DNA from: Rostratula benghalensis
Lineage: Eukaryota > Chordata > Aves > Charadriiformes > Rostratulidae
DNA length: 64,000 nucleotides
NCBI GenBank assembly: GCA_013399305.1
Contig: VXAI01000138.1
Location: forward strand, 806,001-870,000
Direction of reading: 5' to 3'
Under the pieces are notes generated by a model that made no database searches, had not been told where the DNA came from, and was given only the letters and a program-made list of their open reading frames with translations. Within the stretch, counting starts at the first letter, position 1. The number at the start of each line of letters is the position of its first letter. Below, piece after piece: positions 1-11,300 of this stretch. Position numbers and translations under genes: made by a program.

Positions 1-392
1 ACCATCGTGTCCCCCGTGTCCCCCCGGGGACCTTTCTTCCCCCCGCCCTGATAAACTCCCCAGTGCCTGTCGCCTCCCTCCCCCTGCCGCGCACTCTCTC
101 TCTCTCCCCCTTTTTTTCAATCCGCAGAAGTCTTTATGTTTTTCTAATAATTGGCAGCAGAGGTACGATTTCTCCCCTCTTTTAAGTGGTGAATAGTTGG
201 CCCGAGATCAAAGGCAGGCCCTCGAGCCCTCGCGGTTTTTTGGCTGCCACAAAAGGGCGTTGGAGCTGGCACGGGTCCCGGCCGCTCCGCGATAGGCATG
301 TGGATGAGGTGCCAAGCAGAGGGCTCGGTGGCAAAATGTCTGTACACGTTCTTCCTCTGAGCTAATCTGGTTGCCTTTTGTGTGTGTTTCAG
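1..392 (+). other. CEP112: CEP112 intron, 3' part
   Basis: This is the downstream end of an intron whose start lies before the window. The first 120 bases are very C- and T-rich (runs of five to six C, then CTCTCT and a T run), so the opposite strand is G-rich. The intron ends in a T/G-rich tract followed by CAG at 390-392, a usable acceptor for the exon at 393. I see no gene or repeat in it. The minus-strand reading frames here have no recognisable content. Confidence 0.75.
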
Positions 393-455
393 GCAAACAA
401 CCGGCTGAAGCAGGCGGAGAAGGAGTACAGTCAGAAGCTGGCCAAGTCCTCACAG
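393..455 (+). CDS. CEP112: CEP112 internal coding exon (first of five in the window)
   Basis: This 63-base, phase-0 exon encodes 21 residues beginning ANNRLKQAEKEYSQKLAKSS. It is flanked by TTTCAG before and GTAGGC after. The peptide is charged, Lys/Glu/Gln-rich and free of proline and glycine, as expected of a coiled coil. I assign it to CEP112 because this stretch and the next four exons read as one continuous protein closely resembling the C-terminal tail of the vertebrate protein as I remember it. CEP112 is a large coiled-coil protein of the centrosome, and human genetics has linked it to sperm head-tail attachment. The preceding exons lie upstream of the window. The identification is from memory of the family, not from a search. 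Confidence 0.88.
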
Positions 456-1222
456 GTAGGCAGCCAGAAGGCAGGGTCCTCAGGTGAATGCGTCTGGCTG
501 GGAAACCTGCTGAAAAGTGGAGTTACTCTGTGGTGGGGGTCTCCATGGGCAAGAGGAGCCATAACCATTTCCCAGATCAAACATCCGGTGTCTGTCTGGC
601 AGATTTTAACCTTTCCGATAGCACAGGGCTGGCTGGAAGAAATGGCTGGGTGGTTTCTGTCTTCTAAATTTCTTCTCCTGAGGACCCAAGAGGCCCGAGT
701 CCTCCATCAGCCGGTGGAAGGGAAGGTGAGGTGCCCCATCAACGAGTGCATCTCATAAAATCAGCAGTTGCACCACGGGGACTTGTGTGTGGTGTCACCT
801 GGAGGTGTTTGCTGGCAGAGCCCTTGGCAGGGTCCCCGCCATGCCCCCTGGACTTTGTGGGAGCTCCAGCCAGCTCAGCCCTTCTGCCCAAAATCACACT
901 TTGAAGCGTTTCAGTGTCCAGAAAGCAAACTGGTTCTGACCTGAGTTTTTGTTCTCCAGCGTAGTCTTTTGACCGTGGAGGATGAAAATGTGGGTTGAAT
1001 TTACATATAGCTTCAAAATGATAGGAGAAGATGAGTTTAAAATATTTCGACTTTCGGTTTGATTGACAGGTAGTACTGGAGTGTGAAAAATGATGGAGAT
1101 GCAACCAGAAGTTAAGCTTTTAATAATAAGAAAATTGCCACGAGGATTTATGTGGAGGTGTCATTCCTCTCATTCCTCCCAGCCACAGCAGAATGCCTGC
1201 GCTCAGCAACAGAAGTAATAGC

Positions 1223-1277
1223 CTCTTTAAATACTCTTTAAATACTCTTAATTAATACTTCTAATACTCTTTAAAAT
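1223..1277. repeat. AT-rich short tandem array, unit about 11 bases
   Basis: The unit CTCTTTAAATA occurs back to back at 1223-1233 and 1234-1244. Decayed copies follow up to about 1277, where ACTCTTTAAA recurs. It looks like a small local expansion in the intron. Confidence 0.6.
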
Positions 1278-3612
1278 CAGTAAAAAAGCTACAAAGAATG
1301 GGTTTAGAAGCCTCAAACTAGGCAGAGGTGATCAGTGAGAGAATAACAAGAAACTGCAAACTTTACTGGTTTACAAACACTTCAAAATACTCTAAAAGTT
1401 CTGATTTCAGCTACTTTTGAGTCTCATTCTCTGTAAAACGTGTCCAAAATTGTGGCTTTAGCTGTTTTCAGTGAAATTTATTGGAGTATCACGTTTTTTT
1501 CACACCACATTTTTTGAGACAGCATTTATCAGAATCATTGTTAAATGCAATTTTACGTTGTATTTATAAAACCTAATGTGTCCTTTCTGCACATTTATTT
1601 GCCAACAGTTGAGTTTGTGGGGTCTCCATCCATGGAGGTACTCGAAGCCCAACTGGACAGGGTCCTGGGTGACCCTGCTTTGAGCTGGTCCCTTCCACCC
1701 TCACCAATCCCAATTCTCACCTTCTGTGAGAAACCAGAGCAATCCTGCATGCCTTGTTAGTCACTTGTTGAGAGCCTTATTTATAAGGAAAGAAAGAACC
1801 AACAGCAACAAAATCCTTTTTGCTTTTTATCTTGCTATGTGGACCTGAATAGCAGAGAATTGATAAAGCTCAAAAAAGCAACATTTAATGTGTGCCAGAC
1901 CTTAAGGAAGAGACCCCTCTCATTGCTAACTCGATTTCCCCTCGTGGCATTTTGGGTTTATGCTATTGTCTGGCCTCGTGGCTGTAGTCAAGGATCAGCC
2001 CCTCCACGCCAGGCAGCAGAAATGTCACTGTCACTGCAGAAATGGGGCTCGGTGGGTTTGTTGCAGACAGATGGAATGGTTCAAGCATTTCTGAGTTGTG
2101 GAGCCAGGGGCGAGGGCAGTTGCTGTAAGTGTACAGTGGGAACACCTGGGCAGCGCAGTGCAAGGCGGTGACTCTTTAACCTGAATGACATAATATCTGC
2201 TCAGACCCAAGTGCACTGCCCTCAGGAACAGTCTCAAAATGGAAAAATGTTGAGGTGTGAGGGTTTTGTTAGTGCAGGCATTGCTGTGGCTGACACCTCT
2301 CTCTTTGCAGGGGAGAGATGGAGCCCATGGCCAGGACTGGGCTTTCCTCCTGGGGCAGACACGGCACAGCCAGCCTGTGGCAGAGCCACTTGGCTCCATA
2401 ACAGAGTTTCACCCTGGTGTCTGAATTTCTTCACTTTTGTGGGTTTGAATCAAATCCCCAAAGTTACTTGAACATAGTTTTTTCTGTAGCTCAGTATTAA
2501 TAATAGGTCAATTGCAGCTTTTCTTGTGGTCATGTTGCTGACAACATCTGCCTAATCTTACTCTCTGTGGCCTCTTGGAACATTCACTTTTAACACCCAC
2601 ACAGAGAAGATATTTCAAGAAATTTCCTCAGAAGTTTATACAAAGTAAACAGATTGGTTTTTTCTCTGCAAAGTACTGCACAAAGCAGATCTTTCTCCAT
2701 CAATACATGCTGAAATTTCCTTGCATGCATTTCAGAACTCCTGTGTTAGTCCAGGGTCTTAACCCAGTGAAAGCTTTAAATCTCACTTTTGTGTTTTACT
2801 GAAGGGTTTGTTATTTTGTTTTCTTATTAAAAAGTGACAAAAGGGAACACAAAGTGGTGTAGGTTTGGGTGGCCTCAAGTTGTTATTTTAATAATTTATA
2901 TGATCCATCACTTTTTCCTGCTTTCTCTCTGCATGTCACAGGCCTGGCAAAGCCACAGTTGTGTCAATTGTCTCAACTAGATGGTGATCTAAATGGCAAA
3001 ACCAGAGACACAGCTTGATTCTGCCCAAAGAGTTACACCTGCCCAGAGAATGGCTACACTTTGGCCTCTTGATCTCACCAAGAGCAAAAAGCCTTCCTTT
3101 TTATTGGCATATTATCTTTTTTAATGTGTGCTTGTTTGGGGAAAATAAGCATAGAAGTATCCATGCAGGATTTACTCATAATCTCTGGTATTTTCTGGGG
3201 TTTTCAGGTACTAAAGCAGATAAATAGATTTCCAGTAGGGTTTTAATGGATGCTTTTCCCCTTCACTAGTGATTCCTGTACCTTCATTTGTAGAACATTT
3301 CTTTTTGTGTTAGTTCTACCCTATCTGTAGTTTAGGGGGGAAAAAAGCCAACCAGCCCCTCTTCCCCCCTCCCCCGCCGATTTTTCCTAAATACCTGTGG
3401 TACAGTCAAGTGTTTCAGTGAGGAGACCTTGCAGACCCAGGTGACCACTGACATGTCAGCCTAAAGTTCTGTACATGTGCCTGAAGGATGGGGTTTAGTT
3501 ATGACTTTCCATGGTCATAAAAAAAGGTGAAACAAGTAAATTTCAACAAATTGTGAATCATGTAAAAGGTCTAATGGTCCTGGACATGGAATCCGGTCCC
3601 CGCTGTATGGCT

Positions 3613-3662
3613 GAGCAGAATTACCTTCCTTTTGGCAGAGCAGAATTACCTTCCTTTTGGCA
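3613..3662. repeat. Perfect 25-base tandem duplication
   Basis: The 25-base unit beginning GAGCAGAATTACC and ending TTTTGGCA is present twice with no mismatch, at 3613-3637 and 3638-3662. A third partial match (CAG) follows. Perfect identity suggests a recent slippage or duplication inside the CEP112 intron. Confidence 0.9.
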
Positions 3663-4087
3663 GCTCAGAAATCCCACTGCCAGGAATCCCTCAGTCCCGT
3701 GTGTGAACTCAGGTGGTTCTGCTCTGCAGTACCAGGGTGTAACGTGGCCTCTGAGTGGGCAGGACTGGTGTCAGTGCTGCAGAGGACTGGGAACATGCTG
3801 TCGTTTGAAGATCACAGATGTGCTGTGTTCTCATGAGTAAATATTTTGGAATGTTGTCGAGGAAAACCCTTCCAAAGATTTTGTGCTCAGCAATTTTTGT
3901 CGTTTGCAGCTTTACTGTGTCCCTTTTTCTCTGCCTGGAGTTTCGTGCTTGCTGGTGTGCAATATGTTAATTGCAAATATTTAGCTTGTGCAGCAGAGTT
4001 TGCCAATGCCATGCTCCTAGTGAGCATACAAACATGCAAAATACATGCCTTTTGCTGGAGAGGCTGAGCCTGCTGTTCTCTTTGCAG

Positions 4088-4225
4088 CTGGTAGCTGAAC
4101 TGAAGACAACCGTTTCCTCTCTGAGGGAGGAGAACGGCCGGCAGCAGCAGCGGCTCCAGGAAGTTGTAGAGAAGTTTGAAGATAAGAAGCAGCAGCTGAT
4201 TACAGATAATGACAGAGCGATCAAG
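4088..4225 (+). CDS. CEP112: CEP112 internal coding exon (second in the window)
   Basis: This 138-base, phase-0 exon encodes 46 residues, starting LVAELKTTVSSLREENGRQQ and ending NDRAIK. The acceptor is TTCTCTTTGCAG and the donor AAG|GTAATC. The peptide is a strong coiled-coil candidate: Leu, Val and Ile recur at heptad-like spacing between Glu, Lys and Gln runs (REENGRQQQR, EKFEDKKQQL). It continues the previous exon (…SSQ then LVAEL) without a gap and matches the order of the CEP112 tail. Such segments mediate self-association or partner binding in centrosomal proteins. No catalytic motif is expected or seen. Confidence 0.9.
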
Positions 4226-5782
4226 GTAATCAGGGGGCTGTAGGCACTGATGCTGCTGGCTGGGAGCAGAATTCAAAGCTCCTGGTGGGCAGAGGGGTGC
4301 AGGTGTCCCACGGTGCGTGCTGGACCCAGCTCTGATGTAGCTGGTGGCTGGGGGGCTCTCTCCTCCCGCCGTTCTCTGGCTGTAAGAGGCTGCAGGCTCT
4401 GCATGGTGGGACTCTGCTTGGACACCCAGGTTCGAAGTAGAGTTATTTATTAAACATTTTTCCTTTCAGAATAGTAAAGAGGAATGGAAGACTTTTCAAA
4501 CTCTGTAATTTGCTAGGGCTGACAACCAAAGCACGTCATGAAAGGTTGTATAGAAGAAGGAAGTGCCTGTTTTTTTAACCAAACAAAGTGTTGTGTCATT
4601 AAATCTAGGAACTCCTGAAAAAATGAACTTCTACAGTTTTTCTAACTCTTTGTGCTGAAAAGAAACCATGGCGTTTTTAAGCGTTGGAACTACCTGATGT
4701 TCAATTGTGGGACAGTTAATGTTGTCCTCTATATTTGAGTGATTTGCATAAGGAAATTAGGTTGCCATTGCTATCTCATGATCTGAGAGTGCTCTCTTTG
4801 CTTAACAGTGGGATTTTTTTCCTCAAGGGGAACATCTGTCTTTATTTGTATGTGCGTTGAGGAACAGGATTTTCTTTCTGGTCCATCTTTAGTCTCCTCT
4901 CAAAGGTACAACCACACAGGTGTTGGCTACAATCTGTTATCCAAACTAGAGGATCCACTAGGATCTGCAAATCATCACCTGAATTGCATTATGTTTGGTG
5001 GATTTTTTCCAATTAGGAAAATGTACCATTTGTAGTTCTTCACTTCTCCAGTGCCCACCCGGAGAACAGAAACCCTGTGTCAGTGGGATAGTCTACCCTG
5101 TAGCCAGAAATATGCTGGAATTTGACAGTTATCGTGCATTGTACCTTCTTGAGTTACACATTTGGAATAGGTGTCTTAGACCCTTCACCTGCTTGTTTGC
5201 TCAGCCCCTGGGGCAAGTGCTGCTGTTGAATTCACTTAAACCAAGTTACATTCAGTGGAAATATTTCAGCTCTTGTTAACAATGGGTTTTGAACACAAGT
5301 GATAGTGGGTTGTATGTGAACCTGTGTTCAGCTATCATAAACTTAATTTTGACATATTACCTCAAAATATAAGGAAATACATAAAACCAAAGGGGAATTC
5401 TGCAGAGGGTTTCTGAGCGGTGTCCCAGAGATTTTTAGCACTGGTGCTGTGAGTATGTTTTGTAAGATTTGGTAAATTTGAGGAAGAAATTGCTGTTATG
5501 CTTCGAGTTCTTGAACTTTCATTAATACTGTACTTTAAAAAAATTAAATATTCCCTTGAAATCACTGATTTTTATGGAAATTTACTGAAAACCAGATAAC
5601 TAAGCAGAAAATTCTTGGTAAGGTAAACTGCTGTGCATGCTTCTGGAAGAAGAAAGAGATGTTGTTAATATTCAGTCACTTAGTATTTTTAAGAACCCTT
5701 ATAGTTCTAGACAAGCATATGCAGAACTACTTTGCTTTTTATTAGCCTGGGGTAAAAAAAAAAGTTGCTTTTGATGAAAGTG

Positions 5783-5832
5783 GAATCATAGATGTCCTAG
5801 AGACAGGGAACGTCATCTAACCTAGGTTAAGC
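5783..5832. repeat. Possible decayed CR1-like LINE fragment
   Basis: The stretch contains AATCATAGA, followed by AGACAGGGAACGTCATCTAACC. This loosely resembles the AATCATAGAATC…GGGACC…ATCATCTAGTCC pattern common near the 3' ends of avian CR1 elements. The match is short and divergent, so chance similarity is possible. No reverse-transcriptase frame is visible anywhere in the window. Confidence 0.25.
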
Positions 5833-5892
5833 TGAAGACTTTGAGGGATGGTTAAAGAAACATTCTGAAGACAAAGCAGTTCTTAATATATC

Positions 5893-5936
5893 ATAAGCCT
5901 TTGAGAAGACAATATAATATAAGCTGTTGAGAAGAC
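5893..5936. repeat. Near-tandem duplication, period 26 bases
   Basis: ATAAGCCTTTGAGAAGAC (5893-5910) is followed by ATAAGCTGTTGAGAAGAC (5919-5936), with two mismatches over 18 bases. It is an old local duplication in the intron. Confidence 0.7.
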
Positions 5937-8310
5937 TATCCTTAAAAAACCAGGCATTTGCTAAATACAACATTGATTTAAACTAGCATTGAGGAACAGA
6001 TTGCAATTTCCTTTCTATGGTATCGGGTCGACTTCCTGTAAGACCTTCCAATTCTTATTTCCTTTCAAAAGGAGAAATACATTTTTACAGAAACCCACTG
6101 GCTCTCGGAGAAGTTTTGGATTTTAGTCAGTGAAGTGATATCCAGATGTGGATGCCATAATACATGATTTTGATGTTAATTCAAACTCCTGACTCTCTTT
6201 GCTTGTTGAAGGTTTCTAAGTTATTTCACAATTTTATCTGTATCCTTCATCTTGATTATTTGTTTTTAAATACTATCTTGAACAGTAGTGAGAAAGAAGA
6301 AATGGAACTTTTAAGAACATTTTGCTTCTTTTGACAAGCTAAAAACCCAATCTGAGCAACCCTTTTTGGCTTGAGAGAGGCCTCAGGTTGGGTTGGTTTG
6401 AGACAAGTGCTCAAAGAACTTGGCATTTGGTGTGCGCCGTGATTTGTCTGGCCTGAGGGAAGTCACAGTTTGTGCCATCATTAACCCAGGGTAACACTTC
6501 TGGCTCATCATAATCCTTTCTTGTGGCTTGGCAAGGTGTCTAATACGTGGTGCTGTGGTGTCGATAGCAAGGAGCTCAGCAGCAGTGGCAGCCACAGCAC
6601 TGGACACCCGAGTGTCTCCCGTGGCTGCCTCCTCGCTGCCCTGCAGTTTGAGCCTGTTGGGATCAGCACAGCCCCGTCAGTGCTGCACAGGGATCTTCCC
6701 TTCCAGCTTCCAGGAGTTGAATTCTTTGGAGCAGAGCGAGAGGACACTGAATTGGGCTGGCATGGGGCAAATCCAGCAAAGCTCACCTGCTCCTGTGCCA
6801 TGCCTCTCCTCTAATGTGCTTACACTTCAAAGATCAGGAACCATTGGTTTAGACCCTAGGATTAGTTGAGAACACAATTATATTAATGCCCTGCAGATGC
6901 TTGGAAAAGCTGCTTAAATTGCCATGTCTGTTAACCCATTTGTGATGCTTCAGACTGGGATTTCAGAGGCACCCTCCAGTAAGGGCTTGGGTGCTGAGCT
7001 CCTGAGAAATGGCTGTGCAGGAGCTCTGTTGTCACTGAAGTGTAGTGTAAACTTATTAAGGCTAAATTTAAACGAGTTTTCTTGCATCCTGATGCCAATC
7101 TGGGCACAGCAGCCTGGGGCTCAGCTCAGTCAAACATTTACCTGGCTTTGCTGCTGGTTCTGGCAGCGGCTCCTGGACTCAGCTCCAGCACGGAGATGAC
7201 TGCCTTGTAGAGATACCTCCAGGGTATTTATGAAATCCCAGCCTCGGGGGCCTTTTCGTGAAATCCTTTTGGATCCTGGGATTGGAACTGCAAAATTTGT
7301 TCAGAGCATTTTAAGGCAGAAATTGATGGCCAAGTGGGGACTCCACATCAAAAAGTAGTTTCTGGAAAGAACTGGCTGATGGAGAGCATGCAGTGACAAA
7401 CCCACAACAGAAAAGGGAGAAAATGATGCTTTTTTGCCAGAGGAACCACATTTGTTGTTTGGCTCATATTGCCGATTCTGGGATTCTGTTATATCCCCTG
7501 AATTAACACCAAAATTTCATTTGCAAAACATGGTTTGAAGATGACATATTTCAACGCTTTGTGTGTCAGCCAGCTTATGATCAGATTAATTCTGTTAATA
7601 AATAAGATTTAAAAGATTTCTAGGAAAGAATGTCATATAATAATGTTCCCCTTCATGTGAAAAATGGAAACAATTGTTTTTCTTTGTTATATTTAAAAAT
7701 GTTGAGAGAAAAAAAAATCAAAAGTAGTGTGTTTTATAGCTATAGCAGAACAAAAGAGAAAACTTCTCGTTTTAAGTTGTCTGGACCCATGTGGGCCTGC
7801 ACCCCCCAACCCGTTTGTGTTTGCTTCCTGCTAAAAGTAAAACAAATTGTTTTAAACCTTGGGATGTTTTAGAGCATTCAGAACATTTCTTTAAGGGCAC
7901 CTGATATCTTTGTTTCCAGAAAGTAGTTGTCAAAATATACTGATGGCATCTACGAGCATCTCTGAAATGCAGTGCATCAGAAAAAATGTGTTTTTAAAAA
8001 TTTTGTGAAAAAGCTAATTTTGCATTTAGTTACATTTCATTATCAGCCATGTTTATTACCAAATTCCACTTGTAATTACAAAAAATATTTGTATTAAAAG
8101 AAGCAGCATGTCAGAGCTATGGGAACGTGGCTGTTGTCCTGCAGAACTCTGTAGTCTGTTGTCCCTAAAGTACCCTCTGGGATCCCCACCATTTGCTCTG
8201 CAACAGCCAGTGCTGTGTTTAGTGAGAAGTGAAGAACTCTGATTTGTTGGTCTAAAAGTCCCAAGCAAAGCAAAGTCTCCACAAGTCAGATGTCCTTGTT
8301 AATGCTTATT

Positions 8311-8374
8311 GAGGGAGGAGAGGCATCAGAGAGCACACAACCTAGGCTGACCTCGTCTAGAGGGAGGAGAGGCA
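8311..8374. repeat. 15-base direct repeat pair
   Basis: GAGGGAGGAGAGGCA occurs at 8311-8325 and again at 8360-8374, 49 bases apart. It is purine-rich. I see no sign that the pair marks a target-site duplication of a known element. Confidence 0.55.
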
Positions 8375-11300
8375 GCATTTTTGATCCTGTCTTAGGAGTG
8401 AGACACCGGAGGGTAGAGCCTTGACCTCCTCCAAGGTTTGTGGCAAAGACAGGATTCCAGACTCCTGGGCCTAGATCTGTGCATCAGCCCTTCCACGGGA
8501 ACAGGTTCAGGTTCCAAACAGTAACAGAACTGGAGAATGATTTTGGCAATGGATCTCCTGGTGTTAAAGCCACATCTGACATCAGCCTTGGGGTCTCCCC
8601 AGCCCTTCGGAGAAAGCTGGGCTGGTTCAGTTCTGTACCTTTTTGTTAAGGCTGCTGACAAGTTTCCAAGCCGTGGCAAATAAGGGGGAACAATTTACAT
8701 GTTCAGCATTTAATTTGTGCTTGCTGCAGAAAGACTGATGAGTGGTTGTTCAAAAGGCTCCAAGCACCTGTAACTGATAGCACTGAGGACGTTCATTAGG
8801 AAAAGAGAACCTGAAAGCTTAGTGAAAACCGAAAATGAACACCTAAAACTTAGGCTAAAGTGAAGGCATACGTTGTCTGAAGGAATTTTTCATCAAGTGA
8901 GTCTTAACCTCCTCTCCCCTCTGCCCTTTTCCCTCTCCTCTCCTCCAGCTGATGCAGCAAGATGAGCTGTTACACTCCAGACTGCTGTGGAACAGTTGCA
9001 TAATAAACTTTTGTCAGTAAGACCCACATTATTTATAAGCTTTTTAAAAAATTCTGATTGTATTTTTTATTTTAACTGGGCTGAAGGAGTTGGGGTATTT
9101 TTTTGGCTAACAGTGCCAGCAAAAGGGAGGTCAGCATTTCACTGCTGGAGCTGACACTGACTCAGCTGACACCTCTGGCCAGGCTGTGTGTCACTGTCTG
9201 TGATGGTTCGATGGGCACAGACGTGCCAGGTTCTGTCAGGCACTGAACATCTTCAGAGATGGTCTCACAGAGTTCTCCAGAGGGATCTCAAATCCATCTG
9301 ATTGCTTCTGTGGTTAAGCATTCCTGTGATAAACTGTTCAACAAGGGGAAACAAGGAGTTTTAAGGGCCCCTCTTGATTTCTCTATATTTGATTCCTCTC
9401 TATGTCTTTGTCACCAACTTTAGTCTATAATAACACCAAAAACTCCACAGTGTCTTTAGCAGCAGAGAATTGCAATGAAGCAGTCATTAAAATTTACCAG
9501 GCAAATAACATTCTCTTGCTCATAATTTCCTGTGTTCTGTTTGATCAGCAAAGGAAATTGTGTCTTCCAAAAGCATGGGTAAATGAAACCTGCAGGGCTT
9601 TAATGGTTTTGCTTTCTCCTTTATATGGGGTCCAAACTCCGAGGCAGCTGTTTTTCACAGACTTTGTGTATATGAATACTATTTTCACCCAAATTCACTG
9701 TAAAAGAGAGAAATGAGGGCTTAGCCCCAAGCTTTTCAACTGTTGCTAAAACTCTGTCTCCTGATTCCATTATGTGGTTATCTTTGAAAGGTGGGATTGG
9801 CACATTTGTTATAAATGATAATAAAATTAGGCTGATTTTCATGTTAGGGGAGACAGTTATTAATTGCAACTGCAATTTAGATTTCAAAATGTCCTCTCTC
9901 CTTTTCTTAAGCATCTCTCTCTCTGGTGCTGCAGAAGTTGTTTCATTGTCTGCAGTGTAGTACCTTCTCTCCAGAATTACAGGGTTTCAGATGTTGGGCC
10001 AATCAGGCAAACTGAGTGGCTGAGCATCTGTAAGTACTTTATAATATCTTTGACATGCTTTGTGAGACAAAGAATTGAGTCATCTCTTTTTTCCTGCAGC
10101 AAGATTTGTGCAGGAAAAATGCGCTCTGGCATTTTGCTTGACTTTTCGTGTCTCAACACATTGCAGAACTTACCATGGCCAACAGCAAAAATCATACTTA
10201 TAAGTTTTATAAAAGGCTAGAACTAGTCCTCTGAACTGCAGTCCAGTTTTATCCAGCAGGTTTAGAAGTTCGTACTTTTACTTTTTCTTATGTTATCATT
10301 GTCATCCTCAGTGTTTTGCTTTCCCTCCAGAACGCGCTTTGCTGCGTTAAGTCCTTTTTGTTCTTTTTTACCCCTAGAAAAGATGCCACCTTACATCTCC
10401 CAGTCTCTGAATTATGGAATTAGTGATTCCCTAAATGTGTAACAAAATATAAAGTCCTATATAGCTAAGCTATCAGTTGCTTTTAATGAAAGAAACTATT
10501 TTTGCACTGGAAAAATGGCAAAAAGGAGTTGGAAAACAAGCCATAAAATTCACTGCTTTTAACTGACAAGACAGGAGTGATAGCACGGAGATACCCAGAA
10601 GTCGGGAGGCAGACTGCCTGGGAGGAAGAGCCTCTGCTCGAGAGTCTGGGACGTTTCTGGAGAGAAAAGAAAATAATAAAAAAAAAGCTAAGGGTTAAAA
10701 CAAGTGTCTAATGTATGTCCTCCAAACACGGGGCATCTGTAAAGCAGTCTGTGCACAGGACTGTGCAGACTTTCCAAGGGCTGGTCTTTGTTCCAGTTCC
10801 AGTGAGCTCCTGGAACGCAGCCTCCTTCCCTGCTCCTGGAGCAGCCTTGACTGCAGGGCTCCTCCAGCCCTGGAGCTGGAAACACAATATGTGTGAACGA
10901 TATATTCAACCAACAAAAGCCTGCTGGAGAAAATGACATCTTCAAAGCAAGCCTTCCGTAGTCCACAAACATTTATTACTCTGTGGTAAAGCTGTTTAAA
11001 GCCTGGCACAGTAACACGGGTTGCAAGGTTTGGCAAAGAGAGGTTTGGGGATGTGGACCTGCTCTACTTATCTCAGGGAAATGTGTGGTGATACCTTTCT
11101 TATGGTGTGGCTCATCCCCGGAGTGAGCTGAAATCTCAGCTTTGCTGCCTGAGTCCAGCAGGCCTGGGCCATTGCCAGGATTTGTGTAAATGTGTTCTGC
11201 AAAACTGTATGTTCTAATGTAGGTTCTTTTGGTTCTGTACTAATCGTGGTGCTGGCTGCTCCAGGGTTATCAGCAGGAGGGAGCCACCGAGGATTTCAGC

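Larger units (their letters stand above)
456..4087 (+). other. CEP112: CEP112 intron (3.6 kb)
   Basis: The intron runs from GTAGGC at 456 to TTTGCAG ending at 4087 and separates two phase-0 exons. It holds no second exon that I can support. It contains an AT-rich short tandem array (1223-1277) and a perfect 25-base tandem duplication (3613-3662), listed separately. The rest is ordinary mixed-composition intron sequence. Open frames such as those at 1839-2171 and 3511-3840 lack coding character and overlap frames on the other strand. Confidence 0.8.
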
